Notes under the pieces: generated by a model
What the model saw: only the letters and a program-made list of their open reading frames with translations
What the model was told of the DNA's origin: nothing
Databases searched by the model: none
Translations under genes and position numbers: made by a program
In this document: in pieces, positions 37,488 through 52,198 of the stretch
Numbering within the stretch: the first letter of the stretch is position 1
Layout: each line of letters begins with the position of its first letter
From: Chlorokybus atmophyticus
Lineage: Eukaryota > Streptophyta > Chlorokybophyceae > Chlorokybales > Chlorokybaceae
Length of the DNA stretch: 64,000 nucleotides
Reading direction: 5' to 3'
Assembly: GCA_009103225.1 (NCBI GenBank)
Contig: RHPI01001616.1
Span: 18,778-82,777 of the forward strand

Positions 37488-39407
37488 TCAGTCTTGCATT
37501 GGTTCAGGCTCATCTTCAACAACAGGCCCATCAGCAGGCGGAACCTCAGGCTCGGCTCCCTGGGCACCCGGAACGTCTGGTGCATCAGCAGCTGGCATCT
37601 CAGCATCAGGTGCTGGCGGTGGTGCACCGCCAGCAGCAGCATCGGCATTCAACTTCTCAATGTACGGCTTGATGTCCTCTCCCTCAATGATCTTGAATGG
37701 CTGATCCTTACCTGTGCGTGTTGTGCAAAGTCAGAACGGGCCACAAGTGTTACATCACAACATCACAACATGCGTGCCTGCCTGCATGCACGCGTGTTGG
37801 GGGTGGGTGGATGGGTGGGGATGGAAGGATGTGGGTGGGTGCGTGCATGTGTGCCTGTGTGTGCGTGCGCATGCACGGGCATGCTTGCTTGTCTATTCAT
37901 GTGTGTAATCGTGCCTGTGCAGGCGAGCATAGGTCGTGAGCATATGCATGTGTGCAAGCAGCATATGACAACATGTGTTCGGTGTTCAGGTACTTACCAA
38001 CGATTGCAATGGTAGAGTTGCCTGTGGTGAGTTTGCCATCTGCTACTGACTCCTTGAGGGCGCGCAGTCCGTGCATGATTAACTCCTCTAGCGTACACTC
38101 CTTGAACGTCTCAAACTTCCGTTCCAAGTAGGTTTTTGACGCCTGCGATCTGCTCCCGATCGCCATAGCCAAGCACTCAAAATAGTTGCCTGATGGACAG
38201 GTCTGAAACAAATGTGGGCCTGTCTTATCGTGACCAGCAACTAGAAGGCCAACCCCATACGGCCGCTTTGATGCTCGCTGCGTTGATACCTGCAGTGCGA
38301 CAACAACAACTTACTTACTGTAGTCACTTAGTCACAGAACATAATAATGCAATGCTAAAGCAAATGCGTCCCGCTGAGCAACGAATGGCACAATATGCAC
38401 TCCATGAAGAGCTAACAAGCAAGCCTTGCACATGGCAGGAAAGTTACATACTCCTAAATGCTAAAGGTTACCTGGGACCTGTCTGCGAGTTGAAGCACTA
38501 ACCGCCCAACAGGGAAGGGCGATTCGTACACAAACTTGTGGTTTATGCACTCGTTGCGCATGTACTGAGAAAGCACGCGTCCATCTGCATTCAAACCCGC
38601 GATGGCTATCCCCAGATGAGTGTCGATCTGCCAAGCAAGCACTGTTTACGAAAACCGCTGGTTGGGCAAGGGTTTCACAACTGGGCTACTAGCATGCAAA
38701 CCCTGATGTAATGGCTTTGGATTGAGAAGCACGCCAGAATTTGCATCATTTGCAATGACTGTGCGGTGGAGAAAATGCACACAGCTGCTTTGTCATGAAT
38801 ACAACTACCAGTGGACAAAGACACAGTGAAGCAGCTTTGAGCAAAAGAACATGGCGTTGAAATCAATCAATAAAGTGTTTGCTGCCGCTACACAGCCTGC
38901 CTTTGGACACCACCGTGCACCTTGACTATGCATACTGAAAGGAGCTGATAGTAGCAAGAGTGACTTTGCAGGAGAAGCCATCATGTTGATTTCTTTCTTT
39001 GACTCACTGCATATTGCAAGCGCCAATCTATATCCCAAAATGACGCAAGCACGCCGAATAAAGCGACACTGATAGGAACTGATAGCCAAAAATATGCTTA
39101 CTATTACCGGCATTGCCGACGCCGACATGCACGTAATTCTGCTGCTTTTGTCTTGAGAAGTTCAGACTAGGCACAGAAAGAGTGGAGGTAATGAACTCAG
39201 GAATGCTTCTACCTCAACGAGCTTGCGCTGATAGGACGACATCTCCCCGGCGTCACGTTTGATTGAAGTGAGGACGATGTGGTCCTTTCCCTGCAGGCCC
39301 ACGGCGCAGCTGCCCTGCTTCACCGCCTCCATGGCGTACTCTATCTGGTGCAGCCGCCCCGCTGGCGACCATGTGGTGACGTCCGTGTCATACTGGTTGC
39401 GGAACAT
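37488..39407 (-). CDS. PSMA1 (PAF in plants): 20S proteasome subunit alpha type-1
   Basis: Four exons on the minus strand: 39407-39213, 38627-38472, 38289-37998 and 37711-37488, 288 residues with exact phases. It opens [25 protein letters not shown], the alpha-subunit N-terminal helix with the [16 protein letters not shown] signature specific to alpha-1, then [19 protein letters not shown]. Exon 2 carries [16 protein letters not shown] and exon 3 [29 protein letters not shown]. The subunit is a structural, non-catalytic part of the outer alpha ring that gates the chamber and docks the 19S regulator. The C-terminal tail after DIKPYIEKL is Ala/Pro/Glu-rich and disordered, longer than the usual animal form but like plant homologues. 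It is head to head with COQ5, 462 bp between start codons. Length is close to the family norm (about 260-280). Confidence 0.95.
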
Positions 39408-39869
39408 GGTTGCTGTGCCTTGATGCTACTGCTGCTCCTCCTGCTCCTACTCCTACACGACCTGCTGCTTCTGCTCCTGCTCCTGCTCGCTAACCTCCTC
39501 CAGCCCCAGCATCCAGCTTCGCCGCCAGCGCTACGGACCAGTCAAATGGAAAGCGATTTCAACGCTACGGCGGCGACACCACCACCACCGCCGCCGCCAA
39601 CGACGCCAACAACCACGACGACAGCAGCTTGCTGCATGCAGTTGAGACTAACCCTAACCTAACAACCTTGAAAACATAACCGGCCAAACCCCGAAAACAG
39701 TTCTCTGATCTTCCCTCCTTGCAGCTGACAATCCCACCAGCCAACGCGAGTGATCCGCAGCGTATTCGAGGACTGCAAAGCCTCCACAATTTCCCGCAAC
39801 GTCCTCGAAAATTTTGATGGTGCCAAAGTGTGCTGTGCGCTCAGCTGAGCATAGGTAGCTGACGTGGGC
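39408..39869. promoter_or_regulatory. Shared divergent promoter of proteasome alpha-1 and COQ5 genes
   Basis: 462 bp between two opposite start codons. It has CTCCTGCTCC/GCTCCTGCTCC repeats near the proteasome side, a GCC/ACC block at about 39565-39605 and CTAACCCTAACCTAAC at about 39652-39668, which fits the plant telo-box (AACCCTAA) found in promoters of growth-related housekeeping genes. No obvious TATA box. Confidence 0.5.
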
Positions 39870-41788
<1,919 letters not shown>

Positions 41789-42490
41789 CCGACATTGTGC
41801 TAGTTGCACTGTTACTACATGGGTCTGGTTGCTGTATGATGTGTACATGAGCGTGAGTTTTGTCTTTACTTAAATGTGATTTGGTGAGGTGTCTCTGTGT
41901 GGGATGCTCATGACGATCCCACTGCAAGCGGTACATGCATAAGCTGAACACCGACTGGGTGTCATCAAATTTTGTTGCTCACAATTGCGTAGTTTTGCTA
42001 GCTTTTGATCTGCTATGTGCGCATGGGAGAAAGGCTTCAGCATATCTCGTCCCATCATCCGTCTGTTGGTAGAGAGAAGCAATAAGTGGACCGCCTCTCC
42101 CGCAGATGAGTCATGGTGTTGTGATTGTAAACAAGGAAAACCATTGCAAAAGAGACCATTTTCCACGACTGTTGATCAAGTCTGCAGCTGCACAAATCGG
42201 TGCACAACTCATACCTGTCTCAATAGTTTATGACTTGCGATGCTTGAGCAGACTGCCTGCCTACAGTCTGTCCTTGTGTCTGCGATGCAAACTGTGTTAG
42301 AGAGGCTTTTGCAAAGTTGGGGGATGGCATACTCAAGAGCATATGTAAATAGCAGCATAACTTACCGTAAGCGGCTTACGTGGTTTGTTAGTTGAGTTGT
42401 GCTTCAGCAGTTTGGATGCCAACATCAATCGTCACCCGTACGAGGCTATGCAAAATGCTGTGCCCAGATCAGCGGATAAAGTGTCTCCCC
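41789..42490. other. Tail-to-tail intergenic interval COQ5 / acidic protein
   Basis: About 700 bp between two stop codons. No supported gene; expected to hold both 3' untranslated regions. Confidence 0.5.
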
Positions 42491-45400
42491 TCATGTAGTC
42501 AACTCCACAAGCGAGTCCATACTCATGGCGCCTGCAGGCGCTTCACCAACCACATCCAGCTGGATCGGCTTCGCTTGCAACACAGCACTTGTTGGCTCAT
42601 ACCCAGTCTGCTCATCTGCAATGCCGTTCACGAGTGCATGCAAAGCCTCCTCGACTGCATGTACTAGCATGTCATCTTCCGTGCCAACTTCTACAGCAGG
42701 CTCCAGCAATGAAGCATCTGACTCGTAGGGCACAGTCTGTTGTATGCTAACAAGTTCTGCAGGAAGTGCTAATTGTTGGAGTTGCGGTGCCTGGTCATGG
42801 CCTTCAAGCTCAGTGCCATCTGACTCATTGACAGCAACAGAAGAAGTATGCGCTGGTAGGGCAGCATCAGATGATGGGGATACCTCTTGCTCGGTCTCAG
42901 GCGCTTCGTATAGAGGTTGCAAAGGTGGTAGTGCAGTTGCGTCCTCAGCAACAACAGTGTCGTGCGTGTCATTGACGTGGGCTTGATCGGATAATGACGC
43001 CTCAGGTGCTGTCTCCTGTGCCATAGCCGCCTGCTCGGGTGCACCCACTCGGCGCGCGTCCTCAATCAGCGCGTTAAGCACTTCATCGGCAGCAGCTGCA
43101 TCATCAAGCGATGGCTCCTCATCTCTTGCATCTTCCGGCCTCATGTCCTCAGGTGCTGGCTCAGAGGCTTCTTCTTCAGTTGCAGGTCTGCTTGCATCTC
43201 CAGATGCGCCCTCGTGCTTGGAACCGGTGACTTTCCGAGCCAAGTGTTGTGGCACCTCAGGGAAGGAAGCCTCCGATGGCAGTGTCTCAGCCTCGATGGC
43301 ACTATCAGACTCCACCTCCGGTGCTGGCGTCTCAGTTTCAACCTTGGGTTCTGCGGTTGGTTCAGAATGGGTCTGACCAAGCTGAGACATGGTCTCAGCT
43401 TCAACCACAGGCGCAAGATCGGCTACTGGCTCAGCCATGGCCTCAGAAGCTGGCTGTGATTGGGTTGCAGGCTCAGCCTCAGGGTTTTCGGCCCCATCCT
43501 CAAGGGCTAGTGCGGGCCGGGACTCTACCACAACCTCTTCGGCTGCCACATCAGGCGCGGGCGCAGACAGGCTCTCAAACTCAGGTAGGGTCTCATGCTC
43601 CCGCTTGTTATCATCAGCTTGAGCAATGTCAGCCTTGGGCGTCTGGTATACAGTCTTGCGCGCATCCTTGAGCTCTGCATCCAATTCTGATGGGAACTGA
43701 GTTTCTTGCACAGGCTCCGTCTCAGCGCCCACCTCTGGGTCTGACACTGGATCGCGCTCAGACTCAGGCGGGTCAACAGCAGTTTCAAACGTAGGCCCCG
43801 TCTCCATGCCACCATCCGCATGCATTTCAACCTCAATGTCAAGATCATCCTCGTGCTCACTTTCCGGCTGTGGTTCCGCCTCAGATTGGGACTCAACCTG
43901 GTGCACAACTGTGACCTCTGAATGCGCATCCACCTTGGTCACCTGCTCACCAGCCTCAGCCGCAACGCTGGGCTGATCCTCCAACTCGGGTGTGCCATCG
44001 CCCTCAGGGTTGCGCGTGAGCTCCTCCTCACCCTCCACCTCTGCCTCCACCTCCACCTCTCTCTCTCCCTCGGCCTCAGCCTCTGTTTGGGACTCGCTTG
44101 CAAGCTTGGGTGACGCATCCTCCAGCAGGTTACGCTCGGGTTCCTTTGCACCGGCAGCCTCATCAGGCTCCGCCTCTACCCCAGGTTCAACTTCTGCTTC
44201 TGCTTCTGCCTGTGGATGAAGCTTTGAGTTGCTCAGAGGGTCCGGTGTCATGTCAACCTCAAGGTCAGCGTTAAGCTCCTTCCTTGCCGCGGGCTCCTCA
44301 GTCTCAAGCTCCCCATCGTCGTGCGCATTGGGCTCGGGCTCCTCAGCCTCCGCTGGGAATCCCGGCACAAGTTCTGGCGTGACCTCAGCGTTGGCAAACT
44401 CATCTGCTGGCCGAGTGTGCAAGTCCACCTCCCCCTCCACTTCAACCTGTGCTTCAACCTCTGCATCAAGCTGAACCTCGGGTTCCATCTCAACCGCATG
44501 CTCCGCCTCCACCATTGTCTCCATGTCGACCTCGCCAAGGTGATCCACCTCAGTCTCAGGCTGATGCTTCGGGTCCACCTCAGCCTCCATCTCTGCCTCT
44601 GCCTCGGGCGCAAGATTAAACTCAGGAGTGAATTGGGCTTCAAGGTGCTGTTCCTGCTCAAGCTCTACTTGCCCATCCCTGAGCTCAATTGGAGACTCAA
44701 CCTCAGGCTTGAGCTCAGCCTCAGGCTCAACCTCTGGCTCTTGCTCAAACTCAGGCTCTGGCTCGGACTCCACATCGTCAACAGCCTCAGCCTGGAGATT
44801 GATAACAGCCTCGTGCTCGAGTTGTGGCTTTGCCTCGGCCTCAGTGTCTGCAAACTCCGCATCCGCCATGTCGGGCTCGGGCGTTGTTGCCTCCGCCTGC
44901 TCCTCGGATGCGGGCTCAGCTTGTAGAACAGGGTCATAACCTGCATCAACCTCGGCCTCGGACTCAAGTTCTGTCTCAGGCTCAGGCTCCAGTTCCAAGT
45001 CCGCCAACATGGACTCTGGTTCGGACCCTGCCTCGGTCTCGGGCTCGGGCTCCACCTCAACCTCGGTTGTGACATCGGCCCCGCCCTCGAGTTGTGGCTG
45101 CACCTCGGCCTTAGCATTGAACTCAGCCTCTAAGTCCGCCTCAAACTCAGGCTCAGGCTGTGTTTGTAGCTCAGTCTCAGGCTCAGTCTCAGACTCAGCC
45201 TCATGCTGCTCCTCGAGCTCGGGTTCAAGCTGGGGATCAAGTGCCTCAACCTCAAGGTCGAGTGGTGTTTTTGATGCTGATGGTGACGGTGTCTGCTCCC
45301 TGTCTCGTTCAGAGTGCTCTGGCAGGTCCTCCTCATTGTCTTCTGCGTTCGTGTTTGCAGCCAAGTGAGCTTCAGGTGAGTCCACATCGCCTTCAACAGC

Positions 45401-48400
45401 TTTGGCAGGCAACTCACTCGCTGTCACAGGATGTGTTGGCGACGATGCTTCCAAGCCTGAGGTCAGGTGTTGAGACCTGTCATTCTCATCTTCTTCCTGC
45501 AGCTCGGAGTTAGGTTCCCCTTCCTCGGCCGCATCCGCATCCGCATCCGCATCCGCATCCGCATCCGCATCCGCATCCGCATCCGCATCCGCATCCGCTT
45601 GCGCTTGCGCTTCAGTGGCTAAAATAGAATTGGCTTTCTGTCGAGTGGCCTCTGCTTTGTAGCCCAAGTCTTCACCTTCCTCTTCCTCTTCCGCCCCTTC
45701 TTCTGCTTCACCTTCATCTTCTTCGTCTTCTGCCCATTCTTTTTCACCCTGTTCTCTCTCCGATTCAGCTTGCGCATCCGACTCTGCTATGTGCGGGTCC
45801 GCCAATACCGACATATCCTGCGAAGGGGCAAAGCCCTCGCTTTCCCTTCCATCATTCAAGTCTGTGGCTTCAATGCTCCCTGCAATGTCAGCTTCAAGCT
45901 GACTGTCCCCAAAGTCTTCCCCTTGTCTTTCTGATTTACTTCCAGCTTGTTCTGCGTCACCACCTTGATCTACGGCTTCAACAGGTGCTTCGGCTTCGGC
46001 TTCGGCTTCGGCTTCGGCTTCGGCTTCGGCTTCGGCTTCGGCTTCGGCTTTGGCCTTTGCTTCGGCTTCTATGCTTCCGCTGAGTGAAACTCTGTGTGTG
46101 TCTGTTTCCAGCTGAGCCGTTAAGATAGTGAAAGAGCCACCTTTGCTGCTGCTCGATCTACGCTGCTGCACATGTTGCATGCCGTTATTGGCATCACCAG
46201 CATCCTCATAGTCACGCGCAATATGGCCTGAGCCCTCGACCACATGTTGCGCAACAGCCAACAAGTGCTCGTCATGTTGGGACTGAACTGACAATGAGTT
46301 CCTTGCCTCCACAACCGTGCGCATGTGAACATCCTCCTCTCCCTCCTCCTTCTCCATGTTACGCTCAAAGGGTGTCGGCACTCTGTTGGCAACCTCGCAA
46401 TGCGAGTCAAAGTTAGGGTCTGGTCCTGGTTGAGTCCCGAGCTCCCGCTCTCGAGTGGGTTCGGGACGCTGCTTGCGTCTGGTCCTGGGACTAGGGTCGC
46501 CTGCAATCCTGACCCTGCGGGAGTCCTGGGGAGCATCCGGGACCGCGACGGGGATGGGATCAGAGGGGTGCTCCTGCACGACATGATACAGCCAAGTGTC
46601 AGCCAGCATAAACATAAGTACCTATGTATGTATCAGAGGTGTGCATCAGTACGTAGCACACGTGGACGTATGCGTGCGTGCACGCGCGCATGTGTGTACG
46701 CGTGTGCACACAAGCGCGTGCGTGTGTGCTTGTGCACGGTAATCTGTCCTACGATGCAGTAAGTGGTAATATGGACCCGATTGCGTACATTCTTGGCAGT
46801 AAGGTCGATTCGTGTTGGGGCCTTCAGAACCCTACACACAAAGACATGCGTAAGTACATGTAAATACCCCAGCCACTTTGCAAAACTATGCAACTTTACA
46901 CAACAACAACCCAACATACTTGTTCTCTGTGCCCTTCCCCTCGCGTTCCAGTGTCCTTTTAGCCGCTCTGACTCTCAGCGCATCAGCAGGTCCCAGCTGC
47001 AGCCCTGGCGCGAGACTCTGCTGTCCCAGCAACAGGTCCTGGGACCGGCCGAGGCCCCGCGTGTGGGACCAAAGCTGGGACTGAGAGTGGAGATGGGACT
47101 GTGGTTGGGTGAGGAGGGATGATGTGGTTGGGACTGAAGGCGTGAAGAAAGGGTCGAAAGGAGGTGTTGAGTTGAGGGCGAAAGCCGCCACTATTGCAGT
47201 GTTCTGTGAAGACAACAGGAGTTAACACGTCAGCAACAGCCAGCGGGTGCAACAGTGTGATGTGCGTGCGTGCGCGTGCGTGCATGCGTGTGTGTGTAAG
47301 TGCGCGCTCGCGTGTATCTGCGTGTACATGTCTAAAATGATCATGTATCGTACCTCGTAGATGAAGGCAATATCGTTGCCCATCCGTAGCAGACAGTTCT
47401 CGCCGTCATAAACAAACTCCCGCTGGCGTCCCATCTGTTTCTGCTCACACAGCAACAAGCAGTCAGTCAATTGCGTCACTCATACCACAATATATATGCA
47501 ACTGTTTGTTGGATTCACCCTTACCCTCCAACCCGTGACGGCTTCCACCACTTGCAAGGTGGCCTCCACCGCTGTCAGCAACAACGCCTTGGTCTCTGCT
47601 TTGACACTAGGATCCCTACAAGGCAGTTCGGGTAAATGTAAATGTGCATGCATGCGTGCACCCATGTGCGTACACGCGTACATGCACACGCACACGCACG
47701 CACACTGATGTGCATGCATGCACACGCAGGTGTGGGTAGGTGCGTGCAGGCGCGCGCACATACACACACACACAACTGCATATCAATTAACATCGCACCA
47801 GCTTACATGTCATCTGAGGGTGGAATCGAGCTCGCGTGCAACCGTAGCTTGTCCACCACGGCATCACGCATCCTTACGGCCTTCACCACCTGCATCTCCC
47901 TGTCGACGTCCTTCACAACAGGCCCCACGGGCACTTTACGTCTGCAAACACACATGAGTTGGTTCAATTCCACAGTAATGATAATACTCGAGCACAAAAA
48001 ACAATGTAGTGTGCTTACGTGCGAGTGACAACTTCGGCCTTTTTATCCTCTTCTTGTGTGTGCTTCTCACTGCTCCTCTCTACACTGGTCCTGGACCCAG
48101 CCCTAAAGCTGCCACTCATGTCCCTGGGTGAGCTCTCGCTCAGCGGGTCCCTCTCAGCCTCATGATTCCGGTCCCGAACCCGCTCCTGCTCCAGATCCCT
48201 ACTGACCCTTTTCTCATATTTCTTCATCAGCCTCTCTGCCTTCTCTATCACGGCCTTCGGGTCCTTTACACTTGAGTCTCGAATCCCTCTCATGTCCTTC
48301 AAGTCCTTTGAGTCTTTTATTCTAATCCTTTGCTCCTGCTGATTGTAATGAGCCCTAAGGTCCTCTTTGCTAGGAGGGTCCCGGGTTACTTTTCTAATGT

Positions 48401-48585
48401 CCAGCTGGAGAGTTGGACTCAGGCTGGGTTCGGGATAGGAATGGTCCCGGGCTGAATCGAGGGGAGGGGGAGAGGGTAAGGACCCGATCGGGACCAGCCG
48501 GGTCGGGATGGGAACGGGACTGAGGGACTGTATGAGGGACTCCGCTGCACCTGGTTGGGCCTGAGACAAAACACATGTGGGGACA

Positions 48586-48636
<51 letters not shown>

Positions 48637-51600
48637 ACCTTCTCCTTACCATAATGTTGGCGAAGCTGGACTCGAGGGCAGCCACGGTGCTTTTGAGGAC
48701 CTCCGCCTTGAGGCGCTTTACCTGCTCTGCCACCGCATCACCTCCATACCTGATACATCCAACGTTGTGTCATTACTTTGTTATTGGGTACCATACCATC
48801 AGCACTGTCTATATGTATCTTGCATTGGTGTCATGATGTGTCTGCGTATGGAACTCACCTGCGCTGTGTTGCAAACACATCTGGGCCGCTATGTCCATTG
48901 TCCACGCTGTCGTTGTTGTTGCTTATTGCGGCGGCGGCAGTGGCGTTGGGTATGGCTGGGAGAGCTTTGCTTCTGTCAATAAGACACATGGGTGAAAGCT
49001 GTCAGCATTCAAACGTTGTCATTTGCATCAGAGGATTATTACAAGCAGTTGTGTACTCACTCGGCTGCGGCCTGCTTGGCTCGCTCGCTCTCAGGCAGTA
49101 TGCCGAACCTACAATTCAGGCAGTGTGTCAACATGACGAGTATGTGGCATGCTGACACAACACTTAATCAGTAGATGAGACAGTTGAGTATATGCCTGCG
49201 GTAAAGGAAGAGCTCGCGCTGCCGGCGGCGCTTCTCCTGCCACTCTTTCAGAGCTTTGCTTGCATCCTACACGAGACAAGAAACATTCTCACCATTCGTG
49301 AAAATGTACACACGCACATATATGCACATCTGTGTGTGCGAGGGCGTGCGCGTGCAGGTTGATATGTGTGCACGCACACGCGTGCGCGCACATGCGCACA
49401 CGTCCCAGTATCTACCAACCACAGATGCAGGCACACACATGCAAACATACCGCGTCCAACGATCGACTGTTGTTCACTTACTCTGTTCTCCAGTCGAGTC
49501 TTTATCTCATTCAACATCGCGCGTTGTTTCGCCTCCTACCAAACATAGCAAGCCACTTATCACAGTCCAGAAAAGTTCAAACCACTTGGCCATCATTCTG
49601 ACTTCAGCACGTGAAGCCTCACCTTTTCTTCTGCTGTGGGCTCCCTCGGCTTCACTTTCCTCTGCACAGAAAAACAATGCATCAACTTCCGACTTCAATT
49701 TGCGTCAAGAGCACTGTGCTACACTGTACATGCATACAAGTACAGAAAAATAAGACATCACAGCCAACATCAACCACTTACCCTTTTCTTGCGCTTCTTC
49801 TTGACTGGCAACCGCTCTTCGTCAAAGAAGCCTTGCGGCTGAAAGGCGTATATACAAGAATCACTTATGCGTGCGTGCGTGCGTGCGCGTGAATGTGCGC
49901 ATGCGCCTATGTGCACAAGTGTAGATGTGCGTAGATGTACATGTGCGTTGCTGTGTGCATGCGCGCGCATACATGCGCTTACTTGTGTGTCTGTGTGTGT
50001 CTGAGTGCGTGGCTGCGTATGTTTGCATGTGTGCACATATGTGCATGTGTGCACATATGTGTTTGCATGCACATGCGTTCGTGCTTGCATACGTGTGTGT
50101 TTCTACGTGTGTGTGTGCGTGCGCGCGCGCACGCACTTAGAAGCACACACTGGTGGCGCGTGCGTAATGAGAGTGCTCTGTCCACCATCTCACTGATTGT
50201 CCCTTACCTCAGGTTTTAAAAAGGCTTTGCTTCTGTCAACAACATTCCTGTCGTCGGCCCGCGCAGGAAGCGCCAGCCTATCCGGCTTCACCTCCGGTCG
50301 CCGCAACTGATCAACAAAGCAATGGATGTGCTGCGTTATATTTGTTGTTGTTGTTGTTGTGCCAATGTTTTGCCACACACCTTTGGGAGTGAGATCGCAC
50401 TGTTGCTGTTGTTGTGGTTGTTGGTGCGTGGTGTGGCGTGCGGATGGCTGCGGGCACTCGCGACGCTGCCGTTGTTGCTGCTGCTAGCTGGTGCAACCTG
50501 CGTTGTATATGACATGGGTGTCATAAGAGCAGGATGAATTAGCAACAAGCTTCTTCTCAACAACCACGCCAAGCCAACACCCATACCCGCACCCCTTCTC
50601 ACCCCCCCCCACCCCCCCACCCCACCACACACACACACACACCCCATACCACACAACAACAACAACAACAACAACATTGACCCCGATGAGCATCACCACC
50701 ACCACCACAACAACAACGACAGCGTCAGCCTCACCTTACTCCTACTCCTCTCCTTGACCCCACCCTTCCCCTTCTCCTCCCTCCTCCCCTCCTTCTCCCT
50801 CTCCCTCTCCCTCTCCCTCTCCTCCTTCTCCTTCTCCCCCTCCTCCCCCCAACCCCCGACCGCCGCCGTCGGGGAGCGCGGGGACGAGGGGGCCGAGAGG
50901 GGCGGGGTGGACAGCGCGCGAAGACGGGCCTGGGAGGGGGAGGGAGAGTGAGTGGGAGTGTGTGTGTGTGTGGGTGGGTGGGTGAGTGGGGGAGGGGGGG
51001 GAGGATCGTGTGCTCATGGACGTGTGCTTGCAAGCTATTGTGCGTTTGCGTGCCAATGCACGCGTGCGTGTACATGAGCATGTGTGCGTGCGTGCTCACT
51101 TGTGTGGAAGTGTGTCTGCATGTGAATGTGGGTGTGCGCGCAGTGGTGAACAAGGATTCTGTGCGCATATGCAAATGTGTTGTCTATGCGAGCGGGCTCC
51201 CTCCCTCGCGTATGTGTGTTCTTGTGCACGTGTGCTTATATGCACGTGTGCGTGTACGCATGCGTGTGTGTGCGGGTACCTTGTGTCAATGTGTGCGTGC
51301 GTGTGTGGGTGTCTGTTTGTGCGTGCGTACGTTTATGAAGGAGCACTCTGTGCCCGTGTGTGCATATGTACTGTACAACACACACGCACACACGCGCGCA
51401 TACGCGAGCGAGGGCACCTGTGCATGCACACGATGCTCGTCACAAAGTTACTGATACGTCAACAACCTTTCATGTGTTTCCAGTCGACAACTACTGTAGT
51501 GCTTATCAGCAAGTTCCATTTAAACGTCTCTTCATCAGTTTCGTCACTGATAAATCCCTATCACTAGATTTATTCGCCAATCACCCACCATTGTTCTCAT

Positions 51601-52198
51601 GTCAATCATCCGCTGTCTCGTTCAATTGGCAGCGAAAGTGAAGTTACGTCTTACTGAAAACTTCTTGCTAGACAGTTTCTAGTGCAGCTTAGGTTTTGCA
51701 CAGCGGTTAAGAGGAAACGCAGTTCATGCTGTGAATGTGTGAGTCGCCTTGAGTCATTCTGATTGTGTACTTGTGCAATTCTCCAATTAAGCACCCATCA
51801 CACCACCTCACCTTGATGGCTTCATCATCCTCGTCGGCATATTTGTTAGAATCCACAACAGCCTCGACGTCGCCGCCAAATCCGTCAGCATCATCTCTCT
51901 TGTGTGGATTGTCCGCATCCCCCTCCACCCCCTCCCCTCTACCGCTCGTCTCCGCCGCCTCCTGCTCCTGCTCCTGCTCCCCATCTCCGCCGCCATCATC
52001 CCAGTCATCCTGGGAGTACACCTCCTCCTGCGCCTCATCCTGTCCCTCCTTGTCCTCCTCGTGGCCTGGTCCATCTCCGGCCTGGTCCGACGAGGCGGCT
52101 GCGGCGGCGACAGAGTGGTTTAACTCCTCCACGTCCTCCGCCCAGTCGTCATCTGCGGCGTAGCTCTCCTCCTCCTCGCCGTCGTCGCCGCCATCCAT
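42491..52198 (-). CDS. Very large acidic low-complexity protein with coiled-coil core, unrecognised
   Basis: Seventeen exons on the minus strand: 52198-51812, 50929-50735, 50497-50381, 50306-50208, 49838-49782, 49661-49623, 49535-49482, 49266-49196, 49108-49061, 48972-48859, 48749-48650, 48560-48019, 47941-47807, 47615-47525, 47440-47354, 47203 to about 46918, and 46573-42491, roughly 2,170 residues. The N-terminus MDGGDDGEEEESYAADDD is acidic, exon 2 is a Lys/Glu/Arg-charged helix, and exons 5-9 (PQGFFDEERLPVKKKRKK, ALKEWQEKRRRQRELF, RFGILPESERAKQAA) look like a short coiled-coil core. Exons 13-15 (VVDKLRLHASSI, RQREFVYDGENCLL) seem folded. The last exon is a 1,361-codon Glu/Ala/Pro tail of EAEPEPE-like repeats. 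Phases agree except at the exon 16/17 border, where the best donor is out of frame by one. Architecture suggests a scaffold, perhaps centrosomal or ciliary; that is a guess. Confidence 0.55.
45531..45597 (-). repeat. In-frame (GCGGAT)n hexanucleotide repeat coding (Asp-Ala)n
   Basis: Eleven uninterrupted CCGCAT units on the plus strand within the last exon of the acidic protein, coding an alternating Asp-Ala tract on the minus strand. Confidence 0.95.
45987..46050 (-). repeat. In-frame (GAAGCC)n hexanucleotide repeat coding (Glu-Ala)n
   Basis: About ten uninterrupted GGCTTC units on the plus strand in the last exon of the acidic protein. The same dipeptide and hexamer occur in the SNAPIN-like gene at about 15868-15912. 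Confidence 0.95.
46640..46740. repeat. Alternating TG/CG tract in last intron of the acidic protein gene
   Basis: GTGCGTGCACGCGCGCATGTGTGTACGCGTGTG-type sequence, in the intron whose borders are unresolved (46574 to about 46917). Confidence 0.85.
48584..48634. repeat. (TG)n microsatellite
   Basis: About 24 uninterrupted TG units filling most of the 89-bp intron between exons 48749-48650 and 48560-48019. The intron can hardly contain anything else, so the repeat sits close to the splice signals on both sides. Confidence 0.97.
49860..50145. repeat. Alternating TG/CG/CA tract in acidic protein gene intron
   Basis: Fills the intron between exons 50306-50208 and 49838-49782. It includes two ATGTGTGCACAT palindromes and a GCGCGCGCGCAC run. 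Confidence 0.85.
51010..51430. repeat. Alternating TG/CG/CA tract in first intron of the acidic protein gene
   Basis: Part of the 882-bp intron between exons 52198-51812 and 50929-50735. It is mostly TGTGCGTGCGTGT words, with GTGAGTGGGGGAGGGGGG purine-rich DNA adjacent at about 50975-51003. Confidence 0.85.

Noticed and set aside
43525-45117. Ser/Arg/Leu-rich frames of 80-150 codons on both strands
   Set aside because: Shadows of the GAG/GCC/GAA-rich acidic tail; repeat codons leave several frames open by composition.
46120-46584. 155-codon frame following the best exon 16 donor phase of the acidic protein
   Set aside because: It would fit the GTATGT donor but ends after 155 low-complexity codons, whereas the other frame stays open for 1,361 codons; the long frame was preferred and the splice border left open.
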